The notes under the pieces: generated by a model
Database searches by the model: none
Told to the model about the DNA's origin: nothing
What the model saw: the letters and a program-made list of their open reading frames with translations, nothing else
Position numbers and translations under genes: made by a program
Shown: piece after piece, positions 1 through 8,810 of the stretch
Numbering within the stretch: the stretch's first letter is position 1
How the letters are laid out: every line of letters starts with the position of its first letter
Source of the DNA: CAYJPV01 sp964396055
GTDB lineage: Bacteria; Acidobacteriota; Vicinamibacteria; Vicinamibacterales; JAKQTR01
Assembly (NCBI GenBank): GCA_964396055.1
Contig: CAYNDV010000011.1
Span: 1 to 59,326 of the forward strand
Reading direction: 5' to 3'
DNA length: 59,326 nt

Positions 1-1788
1 GCCGGCAAGGACGGCATCATCTACAACTCCACCTACACGAACTTCTGGCAGGGGGCGATGGCGTGGAGCGGCTGGTGGCACAACCAGGTCGGGATGCTGA
101 CGGAGGTGGCCTCGGTGCGCATCGCCACCCCCACCGAGCAGCGGCGCGCCGAGCCCGGGCGGTCGGCGGCCCCCGCGCCGGCCGCCGACGACTTCCAGGC
201 GCAGATGCGCCGGCAGATGGAGAACCCGAACGAGCCGTTGCCGCCACCGCGCGATGTCACCCCCCGCACGGAGTACCCGCGCCCCTGGCTCGGCGGCCGC
301 TGGACGCTGCGCGACATCGTCGACTACGAGCTCATCGTCACGATGGCCCTGCTGGAGTCGCTGGCGGATCAGCGGGAGACCCTGCTGAAGCAGATCTTCG
401 AGGTGAACCGCGTCACGGTGGACGAGGGCCGGAAGGGGAACCCGGCCGCGATCCTGATCCGGCCCGACACGAATCACGACCCGGCGGCCGCCGCCCGCCT
501 CGTCGAGCGACTGCAGATCGGCGGCGTGCGCGTGTCGCGGGCGGGCGCCCCCTTTAAGGCCGACGGGATCGAGTACCCGGCGGGGACCTTCGTCGTCCCG
601 ATGGACCAGGTGTACGCCCGCTACGCGAAGGACCTGCTGGAGCGGCAGACCTATCCCGAGGTGCGGCGATCACCGACGGCACCGCCCGAGCCGCCGTACG
701 ACGTCACCGCGTGGTCGCTCGGCATGCTCATGGGCGCCGACGTGGCCTTCGTCAAGACCGCCGTCGACGCGTCGGCCGCGCTGACGCCGCTCACGGCCCC
801 GCCGCTGCCGGCGGGCTCGGTCGCGGGCGCGGGCCCGCGTTTCGCCTTCGACTATCGCGGGCCCCAGGCCGCGCGCGCCATCAACGCGCTGCTGAAGGAG
901 GGCGCCAGCCTGTCACGGGTGAGCGCCGGGACGAACGTGACGGTGGAGACCAGCGGCATCGCCAGAGCGAAGGTGGAGGCGGTGGCGGCCGCCACGGGCG
1001 TGGCGTTCCGGGCGGCCGGCAACAGGCCGGCCCCGGGTGGCGTGCCGATCGGGACGCCGCGCCTGGGCCTGTACCAGCCGTGGACCGCCAGCATGGATGA
1101 AGGCTGGACGCGCTGGGTGCTCGAGCAGCACGGCTTCGCTTACACCACGCTGCACAACGCCGACATGCAGGCCGCGGACCTGCGGACGAAGTTCGACGTC
1201 ATCCTGCTGGCCGACCAGGCGGCGGCCAGCCTCCTGCGCGGGAACGACGCCGCGTCGATTCGTCCCGAGTACCGCGGCGGCCTGGGCGACGAGGGCACGA
1301 AGGCCCTGCGCGCGTTCGTGGCCGCCGGCGGGACGCTCGTCACCCTGGGCGCCGCGTGCGATTTCGCCATCGACAAGTTCTCACTGCCGGTGCGCAACCT
1401 CAAGCGCGACCTGTCGCGCGACCAGCATTTCGCGCCAGGCACCATCGTTCGCGTGGAGGTGGATCGCGCCTCGCCGATTGGCGCCGGCATGCCCGCCGAG
1501 ACGAAGGGGTTCTACGTGAACAGCCCGTTCTTCTCGTTCACCGACGGCTTCGCGTCGCAGAAGGTCTCGGTCGTGGCGCGGTACCCGAACTCGGACATCG
1601 TGGCGTCGGGCTGGCTCAAGGGCGAGGAGCACATGGCGGGCCGGGCGGCAGTGGTGACGGTTGACCTGAACCCGGGACGCATCGTGCTGTTCGGCCTCCG
1701 GCCGCAGCACCGCGCGCAGACGCAGGCCACGTTCCCGATGCTGTTCAACGCGATCTACGGGGCGGCGAGGGAGGCAGGAGGCCGTTAG
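1..1788 (+). CDS. M14-family zinc carboxypeptidase-like protein, 3' part (5' end outside window)
   Basis: The frame is open from base 1 and codes for 595 residues, so the true start lies upstream. The first residues include NFWQGAMAWSGWWHNQVGM followed by LTEVASVRIATP. This resembles the end of the catalytic domain of the large secreted M14 metallopeptidases common in Acidobacteriota, followed by a long C-terminal region with a ThuA/GATase-like fold (ILLADQAAASLLRG, AFVAAGGTLVTLG). The zinc-binding HxxE part would be upstream and cannot be checked. The expected role is secreted or periplasmic peptide or peptidoglycan hydrolysis. The TAG stop (1786-1788) lies inside a GGCCGTTA-type repeat unit. 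The family call rests on my recognition of the C-terminal layout, so it is moderately sure. Confidence 0.7.
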   Translation, partial: AGKDGIIYNSTYTNFWQGAMAWSGWWHNQVGMLTEVASVRIATPTEQRRAEPGRSAAPAPAADDFQAQMRRQMENPNEPLPPPRDVTPRTEYPRPWLGGRWTLRDIVDYELIVTMALLESLADQRETLLKQIFEVNRVTVDEGRKGNPAAILIRPDTNHDPAAAARLVERLQIGGVRVSRAGAPFKADGIEYPAGTFVVPMDQVYARYAKDLLERQTYPEVRRSPTAPPEPPYDVTAWSLGMLMGADVAFVKTAVDASAALTPLTAPPLPAGSVAGAGPRFAFDYRGPQAARAINALLKEGASLSRVSAGTNVTVETSGIARAKVEAVAAATGVAFRAAGNRPAPGGVPIGTPRLGLYQPWTASMDEGWTRWVLEQHGFAYTTLHNADMQAADLRTKFDVILLADQAAASLLRGNDAASIRPEYRGGLGDEGTKALRAFVAAGGTLVTLGAACDFAIDKFSLPVRNLKRDLSRDQHFAPGTIVRVEVDRASPIGAGMPAETKGFYVNSPFFSFTDGFASQKVSVVARYPNSDIVASGWLKGEEHMAGRAAVVTVDLNPGRIVLFGLRPQHRAQTQATFPMLFNAIYGAAREAGGR

Positions 1789-1945
1789 GCCATTCGGCCG
1801 TAAGGCCGTTCCAGGTTCCAGGTTCGAGGTTCCAGGTTCCAGGTTGACGGTCCCTGCGGACCGAACCTGGAACTTTGAACTTGGAACTTGGAACCTGGGA
1901 CTAAAACCGCGAACCGTGAACCGCAAACCGTGAACCGTGAACCTC
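1781..1945. repeat. Compound 7/8-bp tandem repeat tract with a long hairpin
   Basis: The space between two convergent genes is almost wholly short tandem repeat. It begins with GGCCGTTA-like octamers, continues as GGTTCCA heptamers (1807-1845), then their complement, CCTGGAA-like heptamers (1863-1899), and ends with CCGTGAA heptamers (about 1908-1943). The GGTTCCA and TGGAACC blocks can fold into an imperfect hairpin of roughly 40 bp, closed by a perfect GGTCC-CTGC-GGACC tip at 1849-1862. It could end transcription from both sides, but has no clear U-tract. Confidence 0.85.
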
Positions 1946-3010
1946 CTAGCCCCTGGGCTTGAAAGCCCGCTGCAGCTTGCCGATGGTGCGCTCGCGGCGC
2001 TTGCGGTCCTGGGCAGCCTTCTCGTCCACGCGCGACGCCTGGTGGCGGCGCTCGCGCTGCAGCGCACGGTAACTCTCGAGGCGTGCGGCGTCGAGCGCGC
2101 CGTCCTCCACCGCGCGTTTCACCGCGCAGCCCGGTTCGGTGTCGTGCAGGCAGTTGCCGAACCGGCACCCGGGCGCGAGGGCTTCGACGTCCTCGAACAC
2201 CGCGGCCACGCCGCTCGTGCCGTCCCAGAGCTGGAGCTCACGCATGCCGGGCGTGTCGATGAGGAGGGCGCCTCCCGGCAGCGCGATCAACTGCCGGTGC
2301 GTGGTCGTATGCCGGCCGCGCTGGTCGTCCTCGCGCACCTCGCGCGTCCGCTGCAGGTCCTGTCCCACCAGCCGGTTGACGATGGTCGACTTGCCTACGC
2401 CTGACGACCCCAGCAGCGCCACGGTCCGGCCGGGCTGCAGGCAGGCGTCGAGCACGGTCAGGTCCGGGTCGTGCCGGGTGCTGATGGCGTACACCGGCAC
2501 GCCGGCCGCCACGCCCCGCACCTCGTCGACCGCCGACGGAACATCCGGGCAGACATCGGTCTTGTTCAGCACCACCACGGGCGCGGCCCCGCCGTCCCAG
2601 GCGGTGATCAGGTACCGCTCGACACGGCGCACGCTGAAGTCGCCGTCCAGCCCCATGACGATGAACACAGTGTCGATGTTGGCCGCCACCACCTGCTCGA
2701 CCGTCGTGTCGCCGGCCACCTTGCGCGAGAACTTGCTGCGGCGCGGCAGCACGGCCTGAATCACCGCCCGGTGGCCGTGCGATGCCGGCGTGACCGCCAC
2801 CCAGTCGCCCACCGCGGGAAACTCGTGACGCCCCGCGGCCCGGTGGCGCACTCCGCCCGAAACGTGTGCCAGCTGGTCGGCGTCAGCGGTCTGGACCCGA
2901 TAGATGTGCTGGTGCTCCAGCGTGATGCGGGCCGCCAGCAGGCCCTTGTCCGCATGCGGCGCGAAGTGCGCCGCCCACGCCTCGTCCCACCCCAGGGCCG
3001 CCAGGTCCAT
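1946..3010 (-). CDS. rsgA: Ribosome small-subunit-dependent GTPase RsgA (YjeQ/EngC)
   Basis: This is a circularly permuted GTPase that helps late 30S ribosome maturation and couples GTP hydrolysis to release from the subunit. The 354-residue protein has the expected order: OB-fold N-terminus (to about residue 105), G4 NKTD at 149-152, P-loop GSSGVGKS at 201-208, the threonine-rich G2 loop near 235, G3 DTPG at 252-255, and a C-terminal zinc knuckle with Cys282, Cys287, His289 and Cys295. Length is normal for the family. There is no clear Shine-Dalgarno site; on the coding strand a TACCCT box ends 7 nt before the ATG, which fits leaderless expression. It is transcribed divergently from the YceI gene. 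Confidence 0.96.
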   Translation of the reverse strand: MDLAALGWDEAWAAHFAPHADKGLLAARITLEHQHIYRVQTADADQLAHVSGGVRHRAAGRHEFPAVGDWVAVTPASHGHRAVIQAVLPRRSKFSRKVAGDTTVEQVVAANIDTVFIVMGLDGDFSVRRVERYLITAWDGGAAPVVVLNKTDVCPDVPSAVDEVRGVAAGVPVYAISTRHDPDLTVLDACLQPGRTVALLGSSGVGKSTIVNRLVGQDLQRTREVREDDQRGRHTTTHRQLIALPGGALLIDTPGMRELQLWDGTSGVAAVFEDVEALAPGCRFGNCLHDTEPGCAVKRAVEDGALDAARLESYRALQRERRHQASRVDEKAAQDRKRRERTIGKLQRAFKPRG

Positions 3011-3055
3011 GCCGACGAGGGTACCACGGCGTTGGCCGTCGCCGCGTCGGGATCC

Positions 3056-3085
3056 TTTACAGCCCGGGACGCGTCACAATAAGAT
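3056..3085 (+). promoter_or_regulatory. Candidate promoter of the yceI-like gene
   Basis: TTTACA at 3056-3061 and TAAGAT at 3080-3085, 18 bp apart, form a good sigma-70-like promoter in an AT-richer pocket. The predicted start near 3092 gives a leader of about 42 nt carrying the AAGGAGG ribosome-binding site at 3121-3127. Confidence 0.5.
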
Positions 3086-3133
3086 ATGCGTCATAACACG
3101 CAAATCGGCCCGTCTGCCCCAAGGAGGCTCCGC

Positions 3134-3733
3134 ATGACCCGTCGTGTCTTCGCCCTGGCCCTGCTCGTCCTGCTGATCTCGTCCGCCGCCGCCCAGGCTC
3201 AGTCCTGGACCATCGATGCCAGCCACTCCGCTGCCCACTTCGCCGTCCGCCACATGATGGTCTCGATCGTCCGCGGCGACATGGGCAAGGTCACCGGCAC
3301 CGTCACCTACGACGGCAAGAACCTCGCGGCGGCCTCGGTGGACGCCACCGTGGACGTGACGGGCATCAGCACCCGCGACGAGAAGCGCGACGCGCACCTC
3401 AAGAGCCCCGATTTCTTCGATGTCGCCACCCACCCGACGATCACGTTCAAGTCGAAGAAGGTCACGCCCGGCGCCGACGGCAGCTTCAAGGTGACCGGCG
3501 ACCTGACGATGCGGGGCGTCACGAAGGAAGTGACGCTGGACTGCGAGGCCCTGCGGCCGGCCATCAAGGATCAGCGCGGCGGATCGCGCACGGGCACGAC
3601 GGCCACCACGAAGATCAACCGCCAGGACTTCGGCGTCACGTGGAGCCGCGCGCTCGACGGCGGCGGCGTCGTGGTGGGCGACGAGGTCAGCATCACGATC
3701 GATCTCGAGCTGATCCTGCCGGCGGGCAAGTAG
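3134..3733 (+). CDS. YceI-family periplasmic lipid-binding-like protein
   Basis: YceI proteins are small lipocalin-like barrels that bind isoprenoid or other amphiphilic molecules in the periplasm. The start was set at 3134, where AAGGAGG lies 6 nt upstream; an in-frame ATG at 3086 lacks such a site. The 199-residue product begins with a signal peptide (hydrophobic ALALLVLLISSAAAQAQ). The YceI domain follows, with the typical WTIDASHSAAHFAVRHM start, the DVTGISTRDEKRDAHL segment and the FDVATHPTITFKSKKV block. The end VSITIDLELILP is also characteristic. It is a single gene; the following HTH gene is separated by a repeat tract. The ligand cannot be inferred. Confidence 0.93.
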   Translation: MTRRVFALALLVLLISSAAAQAQSWTIDASHSAAHFAVRHMMVSIVRGDMGKVTGTVTYDGKNLAAASVDATVDVTGISTRDEKRDAHLKSPDFFDVATHPTITFKSKKVTPGADGSFKVTGDLTMRGVTKEVTLDCEALRPAIKDQRGGSRTGTTATTKINRQDFGVTWSRALDGGGVVVGDEVSITIDLELILPAGK

Positions 3734-3742
3734 TGCGCTGTC

Positions 3743-3786
3743 AGAAGCAAGAAGCAAGGAGCAAGAAGGGGCACGGAGCAAGGAGC
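3743..3786. repeat. AGCAAGA-type heptamer tract
   Basis: Imperfect tandem copies of AGAAGCA/AGGAGCA with a 7-bp period begin 10 nt after the yceI stop codon. Confidence 0.75.
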
Positions 3787-3818
3787 TCGGTATGGTAGGC
3801 TGATCGGCGCGAGCCGCT

Positions 3819-3845
3819 GCGGCGGGCGCGACGTGCGCCCGCCGC
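3819..3845 (+). promoter_or_regulatory. GC-rich hairpin in the leader of the HTH gene
   Basis: GCGGCGGGCGC and GCGCCCGCCGC form an 11-bp perfect stem with a 5-nt loop, ending 15 nt before the ATG at 3861. A TATGGT box at 3791-3796 could start a transcript near 3803 that includes it. No Shine-Dalgarno site is visible for this gene, so the hairpin could affect translation; it has no U-tract and is unlikely to be a terminator. Confidence 0.4.
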
Positions 3846-3860
3846 CGGCCTATCCCCCAC

Positions 3861-5180
3861 ATGTCCGCCGACCCACCCGCCGAACGCCGCCTGCTCCGGA
3901 CGTGGAAGGAGATTGCCGCCCACCTCCGAGTAGACGTGCGAACAGCCCAGCGCTGGCAGCACAGCACCGACGTGCCGATCGTACGCCGGGCCATCGGCGG
4001 CCGGGGTCACCCGGCCGCGTACGTCGACGACCTCGACCACTGGCTGGCCAGACAGCACCAGCCCCAGCCCGGGTCGGCGCCGGCAGAGGCCGGCAACGAC
4101 CACGCCTGGCCCGTCGCCCGGCGGGTACGCCTGTACGCGGTGGTGGGCGCGATGGTGGCGTCGATCGTCGTGGCCGCCGTGACCGCCTGGTGGTGGCGGC
4201 CGCGCCCGGAGGTCTTCCGCATCGAGGTCACCGACCGCGTCGTCCACGCGTTTGACGCGGCGGGCACGGCGTTGTGGCAGGCTCCGCTGCCCGGATCCGG
4301 CGAGAACCACCTCCCGAGCGGGACGATCGAAGGCGACCGGTCACTGCTGACAGATCTCACGGGCGACGGGCGCACCGACGTGGTCGTGCGCGTCGTCGCC
4401 ACGCCTGCCGGCGGCGACATCGGCCACGTGGTGGCCTTCTCCCACCGAGGGCACCTGCTGTGGGACCGTCCCCTCGATCGGGAGCGGACGCTGCACGGGA
4501 CTCTCGTCAGCGGCCGGCTGACGCCCGTCATCCTGCGCGCCGTGAGCGCCCGGGGACGCACCTGGGTCCTGGCGGTATCCGGACATCACGTGCACCCGGC
4601 GACGCAGGCCGTGCTGCTGGACGCCGGCACCGGCGCCGTGACCGACCAGTACTGGCACCCCGGGCTGATCACGTCCGCACTCGTCGTGGACCTCGACAAG
4701 GACCGGGAGCCCGAGATTCTGCTCGGCGGCGTGGTCAACCCCCGCGGCGGATTCGGCCACGCGGCGATCGTGGCCCTCAACGTGCCGTTCTCGCGTCAGC
4801 CGCCCCGCGACGGCGGCCTGGCCGCCTTCACCGGCGGTCTCGAGCGCGCCTACCTGGTCATGCCCCGCTCCGATGTGTGCGCCGCCCTGGGCGAACACCC
4901 CTTCGTCAGGACCCTCACGCTGGAAGGCGAACGGATCGCCGCCGGCGCGAGCTGCGGCGTGGCGTCGGTGCTGTACTGGTTTAATCGCGATCTGACGTTC
5001 AGTGAGGCGGCCCTCTCGGATCGCTTCGCCTGGGTCCACGACCGGCTGGCCGGCCAGGGGGCCCTGACGCACCGGCTGACCGCGGCGGAAGCGGACTGCC
5101 TGCGGCAGGCCCTGCGGTCGGAGACGGCCATCGACGTGGACGCCGAAGGCCGCCCTGCCGCATGGGCCGCCTGCCGCTGA
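3861..5180 (+). CDS. Membrane-anchored HTH protein with C-terminal FG-GAP-like repeats
   Basis: The 439-residue protein has three parts. Residues 10-65 (RTWKEIAAHLRVDVRTAQRW, then a positively charged turn and YVDDLDHWLARQ) look like a MerR/excisionase-type helix-turn-helix. Residues about 90-113 form one hydrophobic membrane span (VVGAMVASIVVAAVTAWWW). The rest is a beta-rich extracytoplasmic domain with two FG-GAP/VCBS-like calcium motifs, DLTGDGRTDVVV and VDLDKDREPEILLGG. The layout recalls ToxR/CadC one-component membrane regulators: DNA binding inside, sensing outside. No target or ligand is evident. A promoter-proximal hairpin precedes the gene. The domain layout is clear; the regulatory role is inferred. 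Confidence 0.75.
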   Translation: MSADPPAERRLLRTWKEIAAHLRVDVRTAQRWQHSTDVPIVRRAIGGRGHPAAYVDDLDHWLARQHQPQPGSAPAEAGNDHAWPVARRVRLYAVVGAMVASIVVAAVTAWWWRPRPEVFRIEVTDRVVHAFDAAGTALWQAPLPGSGENHLPSGTIEGDRSLLTDLTGDGRTDVVVRVVATPAGGDIGHVVAFSHRGHLLWDRPLDRERTLHGTLVSGRLTPVILRAVSARGRTWVLAVSGHHVHPATQAVLLDAGTGAVTDQYWHPGLITSALVVDLDKDREPEILLGGVVNPRGGFGHAAIVALNVPFSRQPPRDGGLAAFTGGLERAYLVMPRSDVCAALGEHPFVRTLTLEGERIAAGASCGVASVLYWFNRDLTFSEAALSDRFAWVHDRLAGQGALTHRLTAAEADCLRQALRSETAIDVDAEGRPAAWAACR

Positions 5181-5199
5181 AATGGGTTACGCTGGGATC

Positions 5200-5655
5200 A
5201 TGTACGAAGCTGTCCTGATTGCCCACTCCGTCCTGCGCTGGGTCGTGCTCGCGGCGGGTGTCTGGGCCGTGGCGCGAGCGGCGGCCGGCGTCGCGGCGGG
5301 CCGGGCCTGGCGCGCCTCCGACGCCACGCCCGGCCGGGTGTTCACCATCACGTTCGACGTGCAGTTCGTGGTCGGGCTGCTCCTGTGGGGCGTCCTGAGC
5401 CCGTTTGTCGCCTCGGGCCTGGCCAACATGGGCGAGGCAATGAAGTCCGCAGATCTGCGCTACTGGGTGATCGAGCACCCGCTGCCGATGATCGCGGCGC
5501 TGGCCCTGGCCCACGTGGGCCTGGCCCGCGCGAAGCGGCCCTCGGCCACGCACCGATCGGCGCTCATCTTCTTCGGCCTGGCCCTCGTGCTGACCATCCT
5601 CTCCACGCCGTGGCCGATGCTGGCCAACGGCCGGCCCTGGCTGCGGCTCTTCTAG
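5200..5655 (+). CDS. Small four-helix integral membrane protein, function unknown
   Basis: A 151-residue protein starting MYEAVLIAHSVLRWVVLAAG, with about four hydrophobic segments. The LHSxLRW-like start is seen in small membrane proteins sometimes labelled cytochrome-b-like, but no convincing haem ligand pair is visible, so I give no function. An in-frame ATG at 5182 exists, but 5200 is preferred because it opens the membrane segment directly and has a TACGCT box 6 nt upstream. The TAG stop at 5653-5655 is inside the first unit of a CTAGAGG repeat shared with the convergent protease gene. Confidence 0.65.
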   Translation: MYEAVLIAHSVLRWVVLAAGVWAVARAAAGVAAGRAWRASDATPGRVFTITFDVQFVVGLLLWGVLSPFVASGLANMGEAMKSADLRYWVIEHPLPMIAALALAHVGLARAKRPSATHRSALIFFGLALVLTILSTPWPMLANGRPWLRLF

Positions 5656-5686
5656 AGGCTAGAGGCTAGAGGCTAGAGGCTAGAGG
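5652..5686. repeat. Five perfect CTAGAGG heptamers between convergent genes
   Basis: Exactly five copies of CTAGAGG span 5652-5686. The first copy supplies the TAG stop of the plus-strand gene and the last supplies the TAG stop of the minus-strand protease. CTAG is its own complement and the period is 7, so the tract has TAG in all six frames. Confidence 0.95.
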
Positions 5687-8600
5687 CCGGCCTTGAGCAT
5701 CCTGAGCACCTCGTCGATCGCCGCCTGCAGTTCGCGGTCGACGCCTTTCAGTTCGTCTTCTGGCGTATTCTCGGCCCACACGTCGGGGTCGACGCCGTAG
5801 TTCTCGAGGTTGATGCCGTAGTTGTTCGGCCTGGTCGGGTCGTAGGTGACGACCAGCGATCCCGGCGTACGGATGGTGCCGCCGTTGATCAAGCCATAGC
5901 TGCCGGTCGCGATGACGGCGGCCGCCGTCGTGTTGCCGACGATGCGGCCGAGGCCGAGCTGGCGGAACCCGAGGGGCGTCACCTCGCTGTCGGACGCCGA
6001 CCGCCAGTTGATGAGCATCACCTTCGGCCCGGCAATCGCCTGCCGCGGGCGGCGGCCCCAGGTGCGGCTCCCCCAGCGGTTGTTCCAGTACTCGTACGGG
6101 CGGCGCTCCAGGATGTCGAGCAGTTCCTGATCGATGTTGCCGCCGCCGTTGTACCGGATGTCGACGATGATGCCCTTGCGGTCCCAGAACTCGTTGATCT
6201 CGTTCTGGAAACGCGCGAGGGATGGCTGGTTCATCGAACGGATGTGCACGTAGGCGATGCGGCCGCCGGTGGCCGCGTCGACCATCTCGCGGTTCTTCCG
6301 GACCCACTCCTCGTATTTGATGTCGCCGAGCGAGGCGACCGTGCGGATGCGCACGTCGCGGGCGCCGGTGCCGTCGGGCGTCGGCCCCACCTTCAGCGTG
6401 ACGTACTCGTTGAGCGGTGACGCCAGATGGGCCCAGTAGTTGTCGCCGGCCTTGAGCGGGCGGCCGTCGATGGCCAGCACCAGGTCGCCCGTCTTCAGCC
6501 CCAGCCACTCCTTGTCCGCGGGCCCGTCGCGGTAGATGCGGCTGATGCGATACACGCCGCCGGCGGCCTCGAGCTCGAGACCGGGGAACTGGGTGACGCC
6601 CTGGGGCGGCACCTCGCGGCTCGGGGGCCCGTTGACGCCCATGTGCGAGGCGTTGAGTTCGCCGAGCATCTCGTTGGCGATGTCGTACAGATCCTGGTTG
6701 TCGCCCACGTACGGCAGCAGGGCCTCGTACTGCGCCTTGATGGCGGGCCAGTCCACGCCGTGCATACGCTCGTCGTAGAACCGGTACTTCATCACGCGCC
6801 AGCACTCGTCGAGCATCTGGGCCCACTCGGCGCGGCGATCGAGGCGCACGTTGAGCGTGAAGTCCACGCGCGACTTCTTCTTCTCGCCGGCGAGTTCCAT
6901 CTGCCAGACCTCGCCATCCTGGGCGTAGAAGATCTTCCGGCGGTCCTTCGTCGGGATCAGGCCCGCAAACGGGCCGTCGCTCACCCGCTTCCGGTCCTTG
7001 CCGTCGATCCCGACCGAGAAGAGCCCCCGGCCCCTGTCGTCGCTGCCGGTGAAGTACACCAGCTTGCCGTCGGCCGAGAGGAAGAACGCGCCCACCGGCT
7101 CGGCCCCCTGCGTGATCTGGACGGCCCGGCGGCGGATGCCGTCGCCGTTCACGCTGAAGGCGGGCGGCGGCGCGTCCTTCGCGTCCTTCTTCTCCGCCGC
7201 CGCCTTCTTCAGCCGCTCCTTCACGAGCGGGTCGTTCGGATCCTCGGTCAGCCGTTCGAGCGGCACGACGAACAGCTGCGCCACGCCGTTGTGCCGGTCC
7301 GACACGAAGACCAGGCGCCGTCCGTCAGGCGTCAGCGCGCCGCGCGCCTCACTGAACGGGCTGTCCGTGAGGTTCGTCTCGCGCTTCGTCGCCAGCTCGA
7401 ACGCGTAGATCTCCGCGTCCATCTGGTCGTCGCGGCGCGAGTAGACCAGGAACCGGCCGTCGGGCGAGAACTGGAGGAGCTGGTAGCCGCCCGCCGGGTT
7501 GTGGCCCACCTCCGCCGGCGCCGTGCCAGCCGCCGCGTCCATCGTGAACAGCCGGTTGGCGGCCGCCACCGCGACGGACTTCGAATCGGGCGCCCACACC
7601 ATGCCATCCTTGAAGGACGCCAAGGTCGTCAGCTTCCGCCGCGAGCCGTCCTGCCGATCGAAGACCCATACTTCCTGCTCGCGCGACTCGTCCGACAGGT
7701 GCAGCACGAAACGGCCGTCGGGCGAGAACAGCGGCCGCTGGTCGCGCCAGGGCGACGCGGTCACCTGCTGCTTCTCGCCGAACTCGGGATCCGCGGGCAC
7801 GACGAACACCTCGCCGTGGTACTCCACCGCCACCCGGTCGCCGTCGGGCGACGGATCGAACGCGTCGGCCTTGTTCTTCGACGTCAGCAGTTCGACGGGG
7901 TTCAGGCGCGGATCGTGGTCGACGTCGATCGTCAGCCGCCGGGGCGTGCCGCCCGGGACGTCGAGGGTCCAGACGCCGAACTCGTGCTCGAACGCGATCG
8001 TCCGGCCATCGGGGCTCATGGACGCGAACTGCACGCCGTCCGTCTTGAACGTCGTCACCTGGGTGGCCGCGCCGCCAGCCGGCGCCATCCGCCAGATGTT
8101 GAAGATGCCGTCGCGCTCCGAGACGAAGTAGATCTGGCCGTCGGCGCCCCACATCGGGTTCACGTCGTGCACGTGCCCCTTGACGGCGCGCCGATCCGTG
8201 TCGGTGAGGAGGCGGATCGCCTTCGTGGAGAGATCCTGCACCCAGACGTCCTCGCTGTTGTTGCCGCGGTAGCCCTTGCGGGTGAACCGGAAGGCGCCAC
8301 GCGTGAACGCAACGGCGGAGCCGTCCTGGCGGATCATGCCGTCGCCCGCCCGGTCCATCGGCAGCGGTTCGGGCACGCCCCCGTCGAGCGGGACCGTGTA
8401 GAGGGGACTGCCCCACGCGCCGGCGCCGCGCCCGGTGGCGAACAGGACGCGCCGGCCGTCGGGCGTCCAGCCGACCACCGTGTCGCTGCCCGAGAAGTAG
8501 GTGAGCCGCCGCGGTTCGCCGCCCGCCGCCGGCATCACCCACACGTCGTCGTTGCCCATGCGGTTGCTGGTGAAGGCGATCCAGCGGCCGTCGGGCGACA

Positions 8601-8808
8601 GGCGCGGGTGGCTGTGACGGGCCGGGTTGGCCGTCAGCCGGACCGGGCGCGCGCCGTCGGCGCCGGCCAGCCAGATGTCGCTGTGGTAGACGAAGACCAG
8701 CTTCCCCTGGGACACGTGGGGAAAGCGGCCGAACAGGATGGGACGGGCGTCGGCCACGGCCGCCACCGAGATGAGTGCCGCCACCGCCAGGACCGTGCGT
8801 CGGAACAT
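5680..8808 (-). CDS. Tricorn-like S41 family protease, secreted
   Basis: A 1042-residue exported protease. A signal peptide (FRRTVLAVAALISVAAVADA) leads into a PD40/WD40 beta-propeller half with many FSPDGR or LSPDGRWIAF blades (roughly residues 30-600). A helical core, a PDZ domain (LGLKTGDLVLAIDGRPL, near residue 780) and a C-terminal S41 domain follow. Catalytic elements match tricorn: the Ser-His pair in NASHMGV (near 721) and the Ser-Asp of SASDSE (near 938), with the ENYGVDPD block near the end. It is expected to degrade short peptides. The start at 8808 is set by GGGAGG upstream and the signal peptide. It begins 2 nt after the stop of the M28 gene, so the two form an operon of extracytoplasmic proteolysis. 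Confidence 0.93.
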   Translation of the reverse strand: MFRRTVLAVAALISVAAVADARPILFGRFPHVSQGKLVFVYHSDIWLAGADGARPVRLTANPARHSHPRLSPDGRWIAFTSNRMGNDDVWVMPAAGGEPRRLTYFSGSDTVVGWTPDGRRVLFATGRGAGAWGSPLYTVPLDGGVPEPLPMDRAGDGMIRQDGSAVAFTRGAFRFTRKGYRGNNSEDVWVQDLSTKAIRLLTDTDRRAVKGHVHDVNPMWGADGQIYFVSERDGIFNIWRMAPAGGAATQVTTFKTDGVQFASMSPDGRTIAFEHEFGVWTLDVPGGTPRRLTIDVDHDPRLNPVELLTSKNKADAFDPSPDGDRVAVEYHGEVFVVPADPEFGEKQQVTASPWRDQRPLFSPDGRFVLHLSDESREQEVWVFDRQDGSRRKLTTLASFKDGMVWAPDSKSVAVAAANRLFTMDAAAGTAPAEVGHNPAGGYQLLQFSPDGRFLVYSRRDDQMDAEIYAFELATKRETNLTDSPFSEARGALTPDGRRLVFVSDRHNGVAQLFVVPLERLTEDPNDPLVKERLKKAAAEKKDAKDAPPPAFSVNGDGIRRRAVQITQGAEPVGAFFLSADGKLVYFTGSDDRGRGLFSVGIDGKDRKRVSDGPFAGLIPTKDRRKIFYAQDGEVWQMELAGEKKKSRVDFTLNVRLDRRAEWAQMLDECWRVMKYRFYDERMHGVDWPAIKAQYEALLPYVGDNQDLYDIANEMLGELNASHMGVNGPPSREVPPQGVTQFPGLELEAAGGVYRISRIYRDGPADKEWLGLKTGDLVLAIDGRPLKAGDNYWAHLASPLNEYVTLKVGPTPDGTGARDVRIRTVASLGDIKYEEWVRKNREMVDAATGGRIAYVHIRSMNQPSLARFQNEINEFWDRKGIIVDIRYNGGGNIDQELLDILERRPYEYWNNRWGSRTWGRRPRQAIAGPKVMLINWRSASDSEVTPLGFRQLGLGRIVGNTTAAAVIATGSYGLINGGTIRTPGSLVVTYDPTRPNNYGINLENYGVDPDVWAENTPEDELKGVDRELQAAIDEVLRMLKAGL

Positions 8809-8810
8809 GG

